From Sternotherus odoratus (taxonomy: Eukaryota; Chordata; Testudines; Kinosternidae), in contig JAVMKO010000006.1 in NCBI GenBank assembly GCA_032164245.1, positions 35,738,319 to 35,802,318 of the forward strand: DNA of 64,000 nucleotides. Direction: 5' to 3'. Of the stretch, positions 59,778-64,000 are shown piece by piece. Each line of letters starts with the position of its first letter. Position 1 is the stretch's first letter. The notes below the pieces were generated by a model that saw only the letters and a program-made list of their open reading frames with translations, was not told the origin of the DNA and ran no database searches. A program made the position numbers and the translations under genes.

Positions 59778-61092
59778 CTAGCATAAGTGCCCGGTGCTGC
59801 TCGGGTCAGTCGGAAGTGGGGAGGTGGCAGACAGCTGACACCCCCTGACCAACCCCAACACCCCCCGGCTCACTTACCCCCCGACCAAACCCGACACCCC
59901 CCACCTGACCCCCCCAAGAAAACCTAACACCCCCACCTCACCCCCCGACCGAACAGTGTATTTAATAATCTGTGTGCTACACAGTGCACCGTGAGCCAGG
60001 GGGGTGTCGGGTTTGGTCTGGGGGGGTGGGAAGTTGTCGGGGTGGGTGAGGTGTGGGTGTTGGGGTTGGTCAGGGGGTTTTGCGGTTGGTGGGGGTGTGT
60101 GGTGGGGGGGTGAGTTGTGGGTGTCGGGTTCGGTCGGGGGGTAAGTGAGCCGGGGGGGTGTCGGGGTGGGTGAGGGGTGAGGTGTGGGTGTTGCGGTTGG
60201 TCAGGGGGTGTTGCGGTTGGTGGGGGGGTGAGGTGGGGGTGTCGGGTTTGGTCTGGGGGTGTTGCAATTGGTGGGGGGGGTGAGGTGGGGGTGTCGGGTT
60301 TGGTCGGGGGGTAAGTGAGCCAGGGGGTGTCGGGTTTGGTCTGGGGGGGTGGGAAGGTGTCGGGGTGGGTGAGGGGTGAGGTGTGGGTGTTGGGGTTGGT
60401 CAGGGAGTGTTGCGGTTGGTGGGGGGGGTGAGGTGGCGGTGTCGGGTTTGGTGGGGGGGTAAGTGAGCCGGGGGGGTGTTGGGTTTGGTCTGGGCACCCA
60501 CCCCGACACCTTCCCACCCCTCCAGACCAACCCCGACACCCCCCGGCTCACTTACCCCCCGACCGAACCCAACACCCCCACCTGACCCCCCAAGCAAACC
60601 CGACACCCCCACCTCACCCCCCGACTGAACCCGACACCCCCACCTCACTTACCGTCCGACCAAACCCAACTCGGATCCGTCGCAGGCGGGGAGGGGGCCC
60701 AGAGCCGAGGGATTCCGGGGACCTTCGCAGGTGGTGGTGGGGGGCACAGAGCTGATGGATTCCGGGGTTCCGTTGGGAGGGGGGAGGGGCAGAGAACTGA
60801 GGGATCTCCGGGGTTCCGTTGGAGGAGGGAGGGGTGAGCTGAGCGAGTGCGGTGTCTGTTGGAGGGGGTATTATGACATCATCACCACCTAACCGCCCAG
60901 CTGATGTGATTGGCCCTGAAAGACTTTCACCCCTGGGGGCGTCAGAGGTGAGATCCGAAAATTTTTCGACCCTTACGACCATCTAGACCCGAAGACCCCT
61001 AACTGTACCAAATTTCAAGTCTCTGGCTCAAACGGTGCGGGAGGAGGTCGCTGTCATACATACATACACCACTTGACTTTTATATATATAGA
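59778..61092 (-). mobile_element. Non-autonomous Helitron (H3) with inverted minisatellite
   Basis: On the minus strand it starts TCTATATATATAAAAGTC after an A (61093) and ends with the hairpin ACCCG...CGGGC and CTTATGCTAG before a T (59777). It is 1315 bp. It shares with H1 and H2 the AATTTCAAGTCTCTGGCTC and CATCAGAGGTGAGAT-like phrases. It contains the same C-rich minisatellite as H2, but with its middle part flipped. Confidence 0.84.
59838..60665. repeat. Minisatellite with inverted central block
   Basis: C-rich units at 59838-59965, G-rich units (GGTGTCGGGTTTGGTCGGGG type) at about 59999-60496, then C-rich units again to 60665. The unit is the same as in H2. The strand switches at about 59970-59998 (a short AT-rich insert) and 60496. 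Confidence 0.88.
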
Positions 61093-64000
61093 TGCACCTA
61101 TGACCTTTGGACAACCAGACTGATCACTGGCAATAGAAGTACCAGGAACTTGGAGACCAGTATTGAGACTGTGCTACTGTACAGCTGGCATTAGTAGGGC
61201 ACTGCTCTGGGAGGCTCAAACTGCCAAAGATCTCTCTATCTGTGGAGGAAACATTCAGCCATGATCATCATACAGCTACCAACCTTCAGATACTCCTGTC
61301 TGAACTCTGTGCCTGCCTTAATTCCTGGAGATTTCCACTTTTCTCCTTTCAAAGGCTTCTCTCCACATCCCCACTCATTTCCCCCGCACCCCTAAAAGGT
61401 ATTAAGGCACTGACAGGGCTATAGCCTACAAGGGCATGAGGCACAGGGGGAGGGGGCAAAGGGATGGGGGGAGTTCAGAAATACAAAACCCTGCTCAATA
61501 ATACTAGAGATGAGTGATTTTGCTTTAGAGCATTAATGTGATAGGGAAAGTGGCTTCTCAGAGCAGTCCCGTGGAAGTATGTTTGGGAGCAAGCGTATCT
61601 GATTCTATTTCATCCTCTTCATGTTACGCTAGAAAAACAAGACAAACTACATTTCTTTTATGCTAAATCCTTCAGGTTTTTTTATTTTTTCTTATATATA
61701 TTTATTAAAAAAATGCCTCTTTGATCGGCAGCACCTGTGACATTTCCACATCCAGAAACTCCTCAGAAGCCTCCCTCCCTCTGCACAAGGCCACCACTGC
61801 TGACAGCCAGCTGGGTTTGATCACAGCCATTCCGAATCGGATTTTCATAAGACAGATGAGGAGTCTTACTGCTGCTTTCTCATATCAGATGAGAAACTGA
61901 GGGGGGAGTGGGGATGGGTCCTGAGGGAATGACGCTACAATCAAGGGCTATGCGGTTCTCTCTCTGTCCCTCCACTGCTGCAATGTTCAAAGGAGTTTGC
62001 CTCAGGCAGTTTTAAATGATGGAGTCTCAATTCTGTAATCATCTTTCAAGAGCTTTTTCTTAACAGGTCTTTTAGGTAAACCTAGTCCGTCAACTACACT
62101 TATGGACTCAGCAATCATAAGCCCAATATGGCTATGTGTCTAACATACTACAAAATTTAGAGATGGAAGAGACTTACCAGAATCCATCAAGTTCATCCCC
62201 AAACAGGCCAGGATTGTTCCCTAACAGCTGTATTATTCACAATAGGAATATAATTTCAAAGACAGAAGCGTTTATGCCATGTCCAGTTTTAAAGGACTCA
62301 AAACAGGGCTTTTATCATATCCCTTGGGATACACACACTCTGCTCTCCCTTCCACTCCCACTGAAAAGACAGAGACTTCTCCAGACCAAGGCAACTGTAG
62401 GTTGTAATGTCAGCTTTCAAAGTGAAGTTAAGCTGGCCCTGACCAATCTCTCGCCTGAAGCCAGCAGCTGTTTGTAAGGCTGTTCATCACTGGCCTCACA
62501 TATGCTAATGAATTCCCCCAATCCCTGGAGGATTTTTATCCACATCACAAACCCACCACACCGAGTTTGGCCTCATGCAGTGTCCCTCTTAAACAAAAGA
62601 CCAGGGCTGGAAGAGCAAAGGGCAGCAGGTCAGGACTCAGGTGCATCTGCAGAGCTGTACGCCTGCTCCCCCAAGAACCATCCAGCTGGCAGGTGCATGG
62701 ACACATGAAGTCACAGTGGGACAGACTACAAGTATAATCATCACCCTCTGCCTCAGACTATCACTCCCCATTCAGCCCACTCACTCAGCTCCTCACATGC
62801 CAGGCACAGTTCTGCTCCTCTCTCCATTTCACCAGTGGCAAGTGTTCTCCCCACAAAGCTCCTTACACATCTTCCCACCTCTAGATCTTCCTTTCCCTCG
62901 TCTTTCTCCCCACATCTTTCAATTTCCCCCTTGCTCATCCATTGCAATCATCGTCACCACCAAAATCTCCCTGGAACTTGCATCACATGGGAATCTACCA
63001 TCTCCTTGCCTTCCCCACACAGATTAACTAGCCAAGAAGGCAACTAGGATGCTTTCTCAATAATGATTGCTGCACAGAACTAACTTGGCTTGCACTGTGG
63101 TCCCAGCTCTGCTCTAAGCCATTTGTAGACCAAACATTTTATTCAGTGTGCTCATGAGAAGAGGTCACTACTGTATTGCTGTGAAGTCCTGGCTCTAGGT
63201 AGCTACCACAGGACAGACAGACGTCCAGCTCTCCAGAGACAGACAGACTCAGTGACCATGGCACTTCCTTCTTTTCATCTTGTAATGTTCCCCCCTCCTG
63301 TTCTAATGAAGAGGAGCTTCCTGCCCACACCAGACGGGTAAGAAGCCCTTGTAAAGTCTTGACAGTTTACACAGAAGTCTCAAAAAGTGTCACTTTGACG
63401 GCACTGACTTAGTCACAGTCTCCTAGCAGCTACTCCCCCTGCAGGTCAGTGCGGGGTTGGTCTGTGCAGCACAGTCAGCGCTTCATCTCGATCAGCTCCC
63501 TTGTTCACACACACACTACCTGCTCCAAAATCACACACCACCTTTTCCCACATTCAAAACCACACCCATTGTCCCCAGCCTCCAGCAACTGCCCTGCTCC
63601 AGAAGCTCTGCTCCTCCTGGGGAGCAGAGCTACCATTACTGAAGTGGGGGAGCAGCATGTGTGGGTGGTCATGGCCAGGGGGATAGAGGCAGCAGTCTCA
63701 CCCAATGAGCTGCAGCAGCATCACTGGCTGAGGAGCTGCACAGCAGGAGGGAATTCCAAGGGGTAAAGTGGGGCTGAAGGGACATTTCTGGGACGACACT
63801 ACAGAAGGGGGCATGGCAGGGAAGGCGCAAAGAGGGGACTCTCAGCTGAAGAGCTAAAGAGGCTCACTGGTTGAGGGAGGTGCCATCTGAGAGGCAGGGC
63901 ATTCAGTACCCAAAAGCTGCCCAGTCCAGGAGATGGCCATTTGATTGCTGCATCGGTCAGAGAGATGCTGCATTGGTTAGAAAGAGCCAAGTGCACAAGT
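61093..64000. other. Non-coding stretch, no gene recognised
   Basis: Presumed IFT43 intron. No exon or transposon terminus was recognised. The region near 62750-62950 is pyrimidine-rich. Confidence 0.35.

Larger units (their letters stand above)
50812..64000 (-). other. IFT43: Probable IFT43 upstream intron
   Basis: The exon at 50739 begins mid-codon, so more coding sequence must lie at higher coordinates. I searched for the expected acidic/serine-rich segment with a GT donor and found nothing convincing. The stretch therefore reads as intron reaching past the right edge. It holds a MITE complex, a solo LTR, CR1 and MIR copies and a Helitron. Confidence 0.6.

Noticed and set aside
59924..60517. 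197-codon minus-strand proline-rich frame
   Set aside because: It is a translation of the G-rich minisatellite block in Helitron H3.

Overview
The window is vertebrate nuclear DNA and most likely comes from a turtle (Testudines). It has no bacterial-type operons and long AT-leaning non-coding stretches. Its repeat set is typical of turtles: a tortoise-type pol III SINE with a CR1-related tail, CR1 LINE fragments, old CORE-SINE/MIR-like copies, Penelope-like 3' ends, many short hAT and other DNA-transposon derivatives, Helitrons, and Ty3/gypsy elements.

The only host gene I can support is IFT43 (intraflagellar transport 43, IFT-A complex) on the minus strand. Its last four coding exons lie at 50739-50811, 49223-49298, 47399-47461 and 46281-46400. 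They have consensus splice sites, compatible phases and a terminal stop codon. Earlier exons were not found, so 50812-64000 is best read as intron with the 5' part of the gene beyond the right edge. Everything left of about 46 kb is downstream intergenic DNA. From human gene order the next gene in that direction would be GPATCH2L, but none of its exons is recognised here.

Left part (1-27 kb): mostly unique non-coding DNA. It holds a strikingly young Ty3/gypsy element of the Gmr1-like group (5218-10137) with two apparently identical 397-bp LTRs, a 4-bp target duplication, a tRNA-Leu-like primer site and one 1327-codon open frame. The pol order is protease-integrase-reverse transcriptase, the gag has a SCAN-like segment, and RNase H has been cut out by a deletion at a short repeat. 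A truncated Penelope-like element with a GIY-YIG endonuclease and a hammerhead-like 3' motif lies at about 14.6-15.3 kb, with a second 3' end at 19.15 kb.

Middle (26-46 kb): a hAT element with a smaller hAT nested inside it, two Helitrons joined head to tail (27697-29069) with a C-rich minisatellite in the second, a decayed canonical-order Ty3/gypsy relic (about 33.3-37.2 kb) split by a MITE, a 1.1-kb hAT with a perfect 8-bp target duplication, a CR1 3' end and a TA-flanked mariner-like MITE.

Right part (46-64 kb): IFT43 exons and introns, a solo LTR (54562-54900), a MITE invaded by a small hAT and flanked by a perfect 68-bp inverted repeat (52371-52566), and a third Helitron (59778-61092) inserted in a CR1 tail, in which the minisatellite is inverted in the middle.
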